From positions 1 to 41,667 of the forward strand of contig NW_003210511.1 of NCBI RefSeq assembly GCF_000006405.1: a DNA stretch of 41,667 bases. Direction: 5' to 3'. The position numbers were made by a program, and so were the translations under genes. Below are positions 31,786 through 41,539 of this stretch, piece by piece (position 1 is the stretch's first letter; each line of letters opens with the position of its first letter). The DNA comes from Perkinsus marinus ATCC 50983 (lineage: Eukaryota; Perkinsozoa; Perkinsida; Perkinsidae). Below the pieces are notes generated by a model. It was not told the origin of the DNA and made no database searches. It saw only the letters and a program-made list of their open reading frames with translations.

Positions 31786-31811
31786 TTTTTTTCGCCTTAT
31801 AGGAAACCCTG
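31786..31811 (-). repeat. Candidate right terminal repeat of the hAT element
   Basis: Read on the minus strand this starts CAGGGTTTCCTATAAGGCG, a hAT-like CAGGG end, about 270 bp after the transposase stop. The flank is ATTGCGAC, a candidate 8-bp target site. The partner end is not seen, probably because of the N gap. Confidence 0.4.
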
Positions 31812-32394
31812 ATTGCGACTATCAATATGAAGCCAGTTCTGATGGTGGTCGGGGAGCGATCAGTACAAATTAATTTAGCAGGGACGACTAGAAGTAGTAC
31901 AGCTTGCAACGCAGCGAGCATCCAACGGACCGCCTTAGTAAGGGACTCCAAGTTGGAGTCTCCAACCACACCTGCGAGATCAAGTGAAAGCAACTGCAGA
32001 TGAAACAACGACACTACTTTCGCTTGATGAAGACCTACTTAAGGGATGGAATAGGAGGCATACGGCCCATACCAGCACAGTCACAAGTTGTGACTCACAA
32101 CTACATAAATGTTATAAGCTCCCTCCTGCCGGGCATTTCTTGGAGAGGTAGGATTCCTTGAGGCTCCACTGAGGGACAGCCCCTTTCCAAAGCTTGTAAC
32201 CTTGAAGCCGCTAAACTACCCAAGCACCCTACGATGAAGTAGAGGATGAGTTGTAGGAGAGAAAGAAGCCAGGAATAGATTTCAATGAGGGACCGCACTA
32301 AGGCACATGGCAGCATGAGAATAACAAATGTCCACACGATAAGATCCTTGGTTTTATTCTCAGCGCGATACTGTGCGTAGAAGTTGGAAAGATT
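31812..32394 (-). pseudogene. Second TauE/SafE-like exon set, interrupted by hAT
   Basis: An exon begins after TTTTTCATCTTCAG at 32394 and reads NLSNFYAQYRAENK, then VWTFVILMLPCAL and further helices. It parallels the exon at 30396 (both open with an NxxNF-like start and share the VIxMLPC core), so the two are paralogous. A second hydrophobic stretch (about 31812-31990) contains RWMLAALQAVLLLVVPAKL. It stops at the candidate hAT end at 31811, which would have truncated the gene. I cannot define a full gene, and the start is not seen. A 1.2-kb DNA element sits 17 bp before the exon, in what would be the preceding intron. Confidence 0.4.
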
Positions 32395-32410
32395 CTGAAG
32401 ATGAAAAACA

Positions 32411-33575
32411 ACTACAGCATTTCCAGGTCAATTTAATATTTTACCCGAATTTTTAATAACTTAACCACTTCCTTTGAAAGAATACCCTCTTTTAGTCTTT
32501 TACCGACTGATTTTAACTTTTAACCAAAATTCTAAAATAATAGCTGGTCTTGTTAAAAACATACCCACCTCAATTAACGACGTTAGTTTCGGCTACACGG
32601 ACGATCTCAACGTAGTTACACGTCGCCTACTCCGTGTAAAGTACCACGCGTAGGACGTGGGTACGCACATTTGCGAGTCGCAAATTGCGACTCATACTGT
32701 ACCAAGATGAAACTGATGGGAAACTGTATCCGTGTATCAATCCGTATCTAGGTGCATCGGGAAGAGGCGTGACGGCGTCTCGGTGACGCCTCAGGCATCA
32801 GAGGGCCTCTGACAGGGGCTAACGAGTTCACACAAGGCAGGGTTATCAGCAGGAGAAAATATAAGTATCTTGGGAGCGATGGGTCTCCCCGAGTCTGACT
32901 CGGAAGTCGTGCTCTTGGTTGCGCAGGCGCGGTTCTCCGGACCGGAGTCTTCCTTCTTCATAGAATCAGGGTCTCCGGTGACTGACTCGTGCGAGTTGTA
33001 ATACACATCTGTGATGAGATGCAGATCAACCCTGAGAAGCTTACATTAACAGAGGTCCTCTGTCAGAGGATAATGCTCCCTCGCACAACAGAATCGAAAC
33101 CAGACTGCAGCATTTAATGCTGAGCATTATATAACAACACACCCCACTCCTACTGAACTCCGAACCTCATTGCTATTCGTACCCCCGAGTGAACAGTAGA
33201 TTACTACTCACTCGGTACTGCCTCTGGCGGCTAAGTAATACTTAGTAAGGGTACTTAGTAAGTATCCTTCAGAAGATGTGTACCTCAGGAAATGACCTCA
33301 CGATTGTGGGGCATCCTCGACTCTGCGAGTCTCTCGCGGATTGCGGCTAGCGTTGAAATTCCTAGGTCAGTTGCGGGTCCGTCTGGTGTAGCCAAAGCTA
33401 ACGTCGTTAATCAAAGTGGGCATGTTTTTAGAAAGACAAGCTATTAAACCAAAATTTTGGGTAATACGTTAAGATCAGTCGGCAAAAGATTGAAGAAAGG
33501 GTATTCTCTCCAAAGAAGTAGTTATATTGTTGGAAATTCGAGTAAAATGTTAAATTGACCTGGAAATGCTATAGT
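32411..33575. mobile_element. DNA element with about 195-bp terminal inverted repeats
   Basis: 32411-32603 matches the reverse complement of about 33381-33575. Both start ACTA(C/T)AGCATTTCCAGG and continue through TTTTA-rich sequence, AATACCC, ACCGACTGAT/GCCGACTGAT and AATTAACGACGTTAG. Identity is roughly 75-80% by eye. The 0.78 kb between them has only a 71-codon frame of no known family, so the element is non-autonomous. I could not identify a clear target duplication. Long inverted repeats of this kind occur in Mutator-like and foldback elements. Confidence 0.8.
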
Positions 33576-34341
33576 ATTCCTTCACGTTTCAGCCTCCTAT
33601 TTGGTTACTCCAGGAGGCGGGAAGGGAACCAGGCTAGTTGAAATAGTTGAGCATGAGTTCACCGAAAATTGACGAATGCGATGTAAGAGTTTGATCGGTC
33701 TTCGCCTCATGAACGCGACTTTCAGGAGATATGATCAAGTCTCACCCTACAATAATTAACTCCTAAGGCATATGTTTGATGATTTGGATAATTCAGTGTT
33801 GGATCACTGTCGTTGTAGTACGTGTTCTGATTATTGTGTCTTAGAAACGTGCAACTGGGCAACTCAACTCATGCAGTTGAGGGCCAATGTAAACTCGCAA
33901 GAGCCACATATCCAGACTCAGCTAGATATACGTGTATGCGCGCAGCTGCAAAATGCATGCATATCACATAATCGTATGAATCTAATACTCAAACCCTAGA
34001 AGCACGAGTAGAAGACTGGCCATAGCTCGGCCCGAGCAAAACATGCGTGTCTGACGATGGTGGCACAATCACACGCAGGCGCCGTAAGCGGTACATAGAC
34101 ACCAGTGATTACACAGCAAGCCGTACACGCGGACATTTCAAACGACTTACAATTTGAAATTAAGTTGAGAAGTTGATTGAAATTGAGGGGAGAGCACTCG
34201 CTATCTCCCTTCAAGGGCTTTTCATGTGCCCTTCGGTATAAGTTAACAAAAAAAAACGTGAATGGAGAGAAATAAGAAGCTGAAACGTATGAGCTTCAGC
34301 GGGGAAATATGACTGAGAAAAGGCGTTATGTGAACCAAGTA
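33576..34341. other. Non-coding stretch downstream of the cathepsin gene
   Basis: No gene supported. A 75-codon plus-strand frame at 33772-33999 has no motif and is probably chance. The right part is the 3' flank of the minus-strand cathepsin gene. Confidence 0.5.
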
Positions 34342-36228
34342 CTAGGCCGGTTCGACATAATACACAGAGTTCTCTATACCAGTTCTTCCCACTGCAAGCT
34401 TGATCATACCATGGTCACCCCATTCCTCATTCCAAGAGTTCACCGCTAACCAATAATCTTGCCCGGACTCAACTCCCCAACCAATAATCTTAAGAGTATG
34501 AATACCCTGGAAGCTACCAGTTTGGTGCACATAGACACCAGCCTTGTATACTCGGATATCCTCATAAATAGAAAGCATCCCGATAACCTGAAGTGGAGAG
34601 ATGATCCGCTCAGACTACCAGTCACATAATCTGCTGGTCCACATTCTCAGTCGCTAAGTCGAGTTCGGTTTTCTTGAATAATTCAAATGCAGATTTCATC
34701 GAACTCAATCTAAATGATTAATTTATATATACGCTTGCTTCATCGCAACTGCTAGAAGCATCGAGATGAAATGAACTCCGTAGCTAAGCTACGGTGGCTT
34801 ACAGGTCCATTAGTGAAAATCTCTTGCTTGATATTCTGGGGGATCGCTGGTAGACGGCCAAAGCTCTTAGCACGGTGAAGATCTCTGATATAGAGTGAAT
34901 ATGAAGTCTCCATCTGGTGTGCTCCTACTGCTGCAGGCTGGTCTTGTATGCTTTATTGGTGCATTTAGTTTGGCATGCAGGAGAGGAGTAGCCCGCCTAC
35001 GACTAGAGAATCCACCACCATGTGATGACGCTACGAGGAACCCTATGTTACACTTACTGCCGGACATGCGGGATATCTGCTGGCCGCTGAGCTCACATGT
35101 TTGCACTTCGGGAATGGATACGGCCAGCAGCCATCAGCGCTACTCAGTTGCCCGGCCGGTTTGAATTCATCACCTACGAAGGCTACAAGTGATGCTAATC
35201 CGAAGAGGAGTCGATGCCGGTCTCAAACTCACCCAACTTGAGTGATCTGAGTTGAATATTCTTACCAGTAACAATGCCATGATTTTTCAGGAAGTTCAGA
35301 CCTTCAAGCAGGTTGCCACCCTGACAGCCCTTCGCTCTGAAGATGAAGTAGATCTTAGCTGTCAATCAGAGAACGCATTGCCATCGCCCGTGGTTGAATG
35401 CATTTCTCTCACTTGGGACATCCATTAGCAGGATTGCAGCATGAAGTGAAGTAACCGACAGATAGGATATCTCTGAAGGTACCGCCGGACTTGATGCACA
35501 CACGATCATTGAGCATTCCGGTTGAGCTTACGGTCCAGCAGTTGTGACAAGCACTTTGATCTCTGAAAGATGGACCTCCATCTAGGAGCTACCATAACAG
35601 CAGTAGAGAGGACTACCTCACATGCCCAATGACTCCAGCACAAGAAGCAAACTTCTGCCGAGCGTCGAAGTTGCTTGGTAAGTCCTTCAATTCCGGCTTT
35701 GTGGGTCCGAGGAGGCGAGTTTCGTCATCAGAAGTAGAAGAGGGCTTCGGCCCGTTGGGACACCCAGTGGGGACATCTTTGATTGACATACCTGTCGAAT
35801 AGTAGCACTGGTTCTCGACTTTGCCGCTCGAGGTAATGTTGAGCATGAAGTTCATCGCGTACCCTTGAAAGGTGGCTGATCTTTGGAAGCCGTCCACGAC
35901 TGCTGCATCGAGTTGATTTTGCCAACCATGGATTGCAATAAAGCCGGCTCAGTGTTGTTGAAGAGCTCAATCAAGGAGTCAGTTAGTAGTTCTTCCTTCA
36001 GAAGCACCTCATCCAGCTGATCTTTGAAGCGGGAGAAATGTTCAGAGTGCTCATCGGGAGTATAGACAGAACCTCAAAAGAGAACCACAACGCTTGAGCG
36101 AATACACTTGAAGCGTTTATACCACTCAAGTCAGTGATCTTGTCGAATACGCCTCGGATGTGCGGACTGTCACCCTGAGATAAGGCAATCAAGGAGCACA
36201 GACCGACGAATAAGAGAGAATTGCTCAT
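34342..36228 (-). CDS. Cathepsin B-like cysteine peptidase (C1A), nine exons
   Basis: Exons on the minus strand: 36228-36123, 36072-35863, 35791-35617, 35562-35413, 35336-35266, 35173-35058, 34996-34929, 34884-34803 and 34587-34342. All eight introns are GT-AG (50, 71, 54, 76, 92, 61, 44 and 215 nt), the phases agree throughout, and the sum is 1224 nt (407 residues plus stop). Order: signal peptide (1 to about 19), propeptide, mature start near LPSNFDAR, active-site region VRDQSACHNCWTV with Gln166 and Cys172 spaced as in papain, then KGCQGGN, GIVTG, a cysteine-rich loop (DGCWPY, KCKHV), IYEDIRVYKAGVY, His356 in GIHTLKIIGWG and Asn376 in VNSWN. It would be a lysosomal or secreted endopeptidase. 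Unusual: HNC replaces the normal GSC before the active Trp, and the occluding loop shows one His rather than the HH pair, which may weaken exopeptidase activity. Confidence 0.9.
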
Positions 36229-36684
36229 ATGAAAGGGAGAAGAATAACAGAGACAAAAGCTAACAGATCATCACGATGAATATGTAAAGTTACACTCGCA
36301 GAAGTATAAGGGTCGCTATGCGATAGAGCAGTGCAGCGTAATTGTTGATAAGTATGCTCTACTGTGTACGTGAGTACTATCGCATGCGTACTGCTCCATA
36401 ACTTTACGTAGTACGCTCACGTACGCTACGTACTGCTCACGTAGTACGCCCACGTATGTACAAGTAGGAGCCGAACTAGTTGTTATTGTCGGAGGTATGA
36501 GTCTACTACTAGTCTCCACTCGTTTGCTCGCTCTTACCTGACTTCTTTTCTGCCAGTGTGAGAAAATATGCACGGATCTAGCTACATATGAAGCTGAGGA
36601 ACACATGAGATGCGAGGAAGATTTGGTCTGGAATCTGGGGACAGATGTATCATTGGTTAAGACCGTCTTAACAACGATCAGCCG
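36229..36684. promoter_or_regulatory. Upstream region of the cathepsin gene with TACGTA repeats
   Basis: No gene. From 36366 to 36462, 140-235 bp before the cathepsin start codon, the words TACGTA, GTACGC and CTCACGTA recur: TACGTAGTACGCTCACGTAC, then CTACGTACTGCTCACGTAGT. TACGTA-type palindromes can be transcription-factor sites, but that is a guess here. They may also simply be a short tandem decay product. Confidence 0.35.
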
Positions 36685-37169
36685 TATAGATGGGCAGAAT
36701 TGCGTTACGGGCCGTTACGGTTCACTTTCACGGTTACGCTTCAAGCCCCATACCGTAAGATTACGGCGCCGTAACGGGTCTTACGGAGATGCAGAAGACA
36801 AAACGAGGATTGATCATTCATGTCGCCTAAATCTATATCATGTGAATGCCAATCCGGTGATGAGGCCAGCTTGGCAGTTCCGGGCTAGCCTGGGAGTAGG
36901 ACGGACAGAACTTGCGAAGGAGACGAGTGGCAAATGTGAAACCAAATGTTACTCTCTCAGCGGTTCCGTTGAATCCGAGCCACAAGGAATGAGTTTAACA
37001 ACTATTTCAGCTATCGTGGAGTGCATCACAGCGAATCTTTCCGCCGAAATTCGGAGAAAGAAGTTCAGCACCAGTCATAAAGTCGTAAGGCCTTTTCTTA
37101 ATCGTAAGTTGCTTACGTTACGCACGCCGCAACGTGAACCGTAAAGAAACGTTACGCTACCCATCTATA
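36685..37169. mobile_element. 485-bp GTTACG-rich MITE
   Basis: The ends read TATAGATGGG and CCCATCTATA, a perfect 10-bp inverted repeat. If the outer TA on each side is a target duplication, it fits a Tc1/mariner-type TA insertion. GTTACG or CGTAAC occurs many times near both ends, giving partly pairing subterminal regions. A 179-codon frame at 36605-37144 overlaps the left edge and is not a gene. Confidence 0.65.
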
Positions 37170-38524
37170 ATGAGCCGTGAAAAAATTCCACGTTTCGAGA
37201 ACAATTCTTGAGCTTGATGAGCTCAGTTTAGCCTTCAGTTTCACTAGATGATAACAAATATAGTTACCATAACGACAGGAGTTTCAGAGTGGTTCTCACA
37301 GTGCGAACTAGCTATCCAACAGATAGGTTCTAACTGGCGAATCTCATGTGCGATTGCATGACTCAGCTTAGTAGCCGATCGCTGTGCACGCGTGCCGAAG
37401 GGGAAACCGTTAATTCCATGGCGTGAGCCTCGCGAGCCGCGAATCGCGGCACCATCGCTACACGCTGATACGACCCTCATCATGAGGGATTAGGGCACTG
37501 CCAGATTCTTCTGTACTCTATCGCTAATGGAGATCCATCAAAGAACATTAAACTTATGGTTCGTCAACCATCGAAGGACATGCTAGAATGCGCCTACCGC
37601 GGCGAGCCGTTCAGAGGTACAGAGGTCCAGTCTACATCACAGTGCTTCATAGTTGAAGGATACTGACAATCTGATGGACAGATTCAATCATTGAATCTGG
37701 TCATTAGATCACATTTTAATGTAAAGCGCACATGCCGAGTGCGGTGGCCGCTCGCAGGTTTTGCGTCTCGGAACAGTTTAGCAAAATGTTACCTACCTCA
37801 AATCACTGACTAAAGCACGACAGGGCAATTTGTACGGAGCCTATTAATCTCTATTATGAGAACGTCAGAACCTATAAGCTACCGATCAGCTTCGGAAGCA
37901 TATGCTTCTTCTATCCAAATTGACACCAGGACAACCAGATACGGGGCATGCGTGCTAACGATCCTAATGTGGTCGGATATACTAGGAGTCGTGATGGAGT
38001 CGCCGGTTGACACTAAAGGTAGTCGATGCCAGTGACTGTGGCAACGCATTCCCAGAGATGGATGCATGCATCGTATGATAGTTGCGCAGCGCCCGACATG
38101 GTTGGCAACCGTACTCTTACACGTAATTCATCCTCTTACGCATATACATATGTCCCGTAACTGGTGTAACACAAGGGGATCTTATAGGTTAGGGACGTAC
38201 AGTGTAGACTGTCAGAACCAATCGGATCGATCGCAAGGCGAAGACAGGTCTGTGTTTACGCGTGCAGTTTTCTCACGTACAGCACACAGACGAAGAAATA
38301 CGTATGCACAGAATTGTCTACTGTATTCGGATGAGAGATGTTGACTAACATAGCCCTGTTGACGAGATCAGGACAGATCTGCGAGGGGCAGCTCAAGTAT
38401 CAATGATACTACAGAGAGAAATAATGACGGACTATACTCACGATGGAGAATAACAATGAAGGGCTCTCACTGATGGAACTGAACGCTGACAACGTTATTA
38501 TCATAATGACGAGAAAAATGATGC
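37170..38524. other. Non-coding stretch
   Basis: 1.35 kb with no supported gene, RNA or repeat. The few open frames (37244-37483 minus, 38066-38344 plus) have no motif. The right end is the 3' flank of the minus-strand gene at 38525. Confidence 0.5.
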
Positions 38525-39352
38525 TCATCTCTTGGACGTCTCCCGGAAGATGATGATCTCCTGCTTATAGTAGAAATCCTTACCATCTTTTACATATGTG
38601 ATATCGACATTGACGATACATTCGTAGATCCACCATTCAAACTTAGCGTTGACAGGATAAATGTTTACCTGAAACGTTATATCGGACCCCACACTCAGGG
38701 CCTTGTTTTGCGCTTGCAGCTTTGCTCTGAGGAACGCGGGATGATCATCCGGAGTCGGTGGATGTGGAAGCTCCTTTACTTGTACTGCAGCGAAGGCACT
38801 TTGTTTATCCTCCGCTCTAACGGTGCCAACGTGAGGTACTGATACGGTAGTCAACAGAACCGTATCGAACTTGAGTTGCTTTGTGCCGTGGACGTCTTCA
38901 CCACCACTAAGACTAACCGTGGGAACAAAAAATAACAGGTCGAGCGTCAAACCATATTCTAAGTCAATGTGTCGGAATGTATACCCATCTGCCCAGACAC
39001 CAACATCGTATGGTTTCGAGTTTGCCCAGAGGACTTCAAGCTCCAGAGTAGAAAAAAAATTTCTATAAGCGCCGTTGGAGAGAACGAGCAAACCCGCATG
39101 GCGATCAGTTCTGGCTTTATTCTCCAGGTTGAACCAGCAATAGTCCTTGTTGCCAAATTGGACTGCTGGCGGTAAGCAGTTAGGGGGCCTCTCATGGACA
39201 ACGGGTAGACGGAGGGAACGGAGCTGATGACCTTCGTCCAGGTTGATGGAAGTGTCATTTACCAACAAGGCTTCGGCGTAGGCGGAGACGATCAGATAGC
39301 TAACTGCGGTGCTTATGCTGATCATGAACATTGTCGAACAATTAAGGTTCAC
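38525..39352 (-). CDS. Secreted protein of unknown family, 275 residues
   Basis: An N-terminal signal peptide runs through ISISTAVSYLIVSAYAEA; Met8 or Met10 could be the true start instead of Met1. The mature part has three cysteines (about 59, 72 and 245), conserved-looking aromatic segments (DYCWFNLENKA, LEVLWANSKPYDVGVWADGY, KFEWWIYECIV) and no further membrane helix. It reads as one uninterrupted exon. I recognise no enzyme motif. It shares a general plan with the 283-residue protein in the inverted repeat (signal peptide, few cysteines, WW segments, beta-rich look) but no alignable stretch. Function unknown; export is inferred. The flanks are non-coding. Confidence 0.72.
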   Translation of the reverse strand: MNLNCSTMFMISISTAVSYLIVSAYAEALLVNDTSINLDEGHQLRSLRLPVVHERPPNCLPPAVQFGNKDYCWFNLENKARTDRHAGLLVLSNGAYRNFFSTLELEVLWANSKPYDVGVWADGYTFRHIDLEYGLTLDLLFFVPTVSLSGGEDVHGTKQLKFDTVLLTTVSVPHVGTVRAEDKQSAFAAVQVKELPHPPTPDDHPAFLRAKLQAQNKALSVGSDITFQVNIYPVNAKFEWWIYECIVNVDITYVKDGKDFYYKQEIIIFRETSKR

Positions 39353-40200
39353 TGCTCACGAAAGTAGCCAGTAGCTTCCAATTGATTTATGCACTTCGTG
39401 TGTCGAGGGAGAATCCAAGGCTCAGCATTGAAGGCTGTCTGCTGTGTCACAAAACTTGCGTGAATTTGCTGTGTGTGTGCGTGAGGTAAGCCACGTGTTC
39501 GCGCACGTATGCACGTGTTGTTGAGACTGCCAGTACGGGTGTTATTACTAACACCACGAGGTGGGTGCCATGTCACATCATCTGATTCACATGGAGAATG
39601 GTTTCGTCGTCCCGAATCGACCCCAACTATGGGAGGGTCTGGCAGAAGTGTCGCCTCCGCGATTGATCGATTCGCGACACGTGCTCTTTTTCCAATGTTA
39701 CGCAAGGTCGCCGACGGAAGCCGAAGTGCTTAGTACTAAGTGTTGGCCCAACACTGTTGAGCACCTGCTTTACCCATGGCCTCAATAAATGCCATGATGG
39801 CATATGCGCGTTCCACGGGTGGGAGCCCCTGGAAGAGTGCGCCCGAATTTCTCACGCACATCACGCATGTGCGATCTGAAAAAGCTGAATTTTAACGAGC
39901 CGTGGAAATTGGCTTTCCAACTTCCCAAGTTGAGCTCCGTTGGAGTCCAAATTGCAACCCTAGCATTCCCACTTGTCTATTCAGTGTAAGTCACTGGGAA
40001 AGGTTATCCTCGCACTATGGATGTCAGTTGGCAAGCCAACTTGCCTGTGCGTCTGCGTGCTACTTTTGTACGCAAACCCAGGTTCTGGTATAGATCCTCG
40101 TTGCAGATCAGGGATGAGAGACAACGTATTCGTAGAACACAAGATACGATCGCCTGCTGACGAGGGAAACAAGCTTAGCTTGAGGCTTGAGGCTTCAAAT
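39353..40200. other. Non-coding stretch with one dispersed repeat
   Basis: No gene supported. Upstream flank of the 38525 gene at the left; a divergent copy of the inverted-repeat outer sequence at 39796-39913. Confidence 0.5.
39796..39913 (+). repeat. Third, divergent copy of the arm's outer sub-repeat
   Basis: It matches about 17930-18075 in the same orientation (GATGGCAT...GGGTGGG...CTGGAAGAG/CTGAAAGAG...CACGCA...GAAAAAGCTGAATTT...GTGGAAATTGGC), with an indel of about 20 bp. Identity is roughly 70-75% by eye. Confidence 0.65.
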
Positions 40201-40490
40201 TCAACGATCGATACTTCTTGAAAGCCAAAACTTTACGTTGCTGTCAGTCAGACCATAGGCCTTATACAAAAACTTCTTCAAACCAGCATAAGTAGGCTTC
40301 GCAGACTTTGCGTAAACGTCAGCTACTGATTTTGCTGAGCCTACCATACTGGAACATTTCCATTTTAGTCTTATCAGCCATATCACCGGTGAGAAGGATC
40401 ACCCTCTCCCATTCAATAACAAAACTTTCCCAATCCCCTTTAACATCATTATTATCAGTGTCATATTTGGGAAGTTTCAGAGTATCAACC

Positions 40491-40582
40491 AAAGGGAAAA
40501 ATTTCCCCCGGGAAATTTCCCGATTTCCCGGGAGGGAAAAAAGAATTTCTTTTCCCGAGGGAAATTTCCGTTTTTCTGCTGT
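40491..40582. mobile_element. GGGAAA/TTTCCC-rich repeat, copy C
   Basis: Alternating GGGAAATTTCCC blocks over about 90 bp, strongly self-complementary. It lies inside the gag-like remains, so it arrived after them. The terminal bases do not clearly show CAGGG. Confidence 0.5.
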
Positions 40583-41210
40583 TTTTTGCATTAGTTCACT
40601 TCAAAAGCTTTTGTTGATCGTTCCAACATAATGTTGTAGCTTATTGATGAGAATAGCGAAGGATTCGCTTATAGAAATGACCAGAAACTGCCGACTCTAA
40701 TATTTCCTTCTACCGGGCGCGCGCCAAATCATGAGCGCGTTTTAACACCGCGCTCGCCATAATATTCACAGGTTCATGGTCAGGCCTTGACCATTGAGTT
40801 ATACGGGTTGCAGTGCGAGTGACAGGTCGAGTTGATCAACAATTGTCCAAAGCGCGTAGCAAAATTATCAACTGCTAAACTCAATTATCAGCGACAGCAA
40901 CTCGAAAAAGCCGTCTGGCCGGAAGTTACCCTTGCATGGACGACCGCGGCCTCCCACCATTAAGAAGAGAGCTTTCAAAAATTGAACTACAGTAGATCGG
41001 CTAGTAGGCTTATTGCTAGTAGCAATTAAACACCACAAGACATGGTCATCGAGTTCAATCCTTTATATAAGATGAAACGTAAGGGCGGCTACTCATCGCC
41101 GCAGTGCGGACTACACGCCCAAGTGCCAATTTTCCTGTAAATGCAAGAAAGGCGCATATTTAGACCACCGCATATTCCGTGTAATGCCGAAACGCTGGAC
41201 TGAACTCGAC
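40583..41210. other. Unassigned DNA between two repeats
   Basis: About 0.6 kb with no frame or motif that I recognise, lying within the gag-like remains. It may be inserted DNA or heavily decayed element sequence. Confidence 0.4.
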
Positions 41211-41306
41211 AAAAATGTGGGAAAAATGTGGGAAATTTCCCCGGAGTTTCCGGGAAATATGGGAAATGGGGAAAAATCGCTTTTTTCCCAAAACGGACAA
41301 ACCCTG
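41211..41306. mobile_element. GGGAAA/TTTCCC-rich repeat, copy D
   Basis: On the minus strand it begins CAGGGTTTGTCCGTTTTGGG, a hAT-like terminal form shared with the end of copy A (CAGGATTTGTCCATTGGG). The rest is ATGGGAAA/TTTCCC blocks. The other end lacks a matching terminal repeat. Confidence 0.5.
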
Positions 41307-41539
41307 AAACGAACATTAGCTGAACCGGCTCGAGTCTGAATAAGATCCTTTTGCCTCTTTACAACTTCGGTCAACCCTTTGATAAGGCCTTCTAATTCAG
41401 CAAAGGAAGCACTCATAACCACTTACAAAAATAACCAATATAAATAGGAGCAAACGTGTACTTCAGAGGGAATCTTTTCGGACAACCAAAAAGCCAATTT
41501 AATACTCACTAAAGAGAGGGTTCTCGGTTCCAGTACCAA

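Larger units (their letters stand above)
40201..41422 (-). pseudogene. Gag-like remains of a second LTR element (fossil)
   Basis: Gag-like segments lie on the minus strand at about 41307-41422 (SFAELEGLIKGLTEVV) and 40201-40490 (KLPKYDTDNNDVKGDW, KKFLYKAYGL). They are separated by two GGGAAA-rich repeats and unassigned DNA, so the element is broken in at least two or three places, with later insertions into it. A candidate 5' LTR end lies upstream at 41540. No polymerase is seen; the rest may have been lost to the left. Confidence 0.5.

Noticed and set aside
32791-33006. 71-codon frame inside the long-TIR element as its transposase
   Set aside because: Too short, polar, and without any transposase motif.
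36605-37144. 179-codon gene
   Set aside because: The frame runs across the left edge of a MITE and through its GTTACG-rich ends; no domain.
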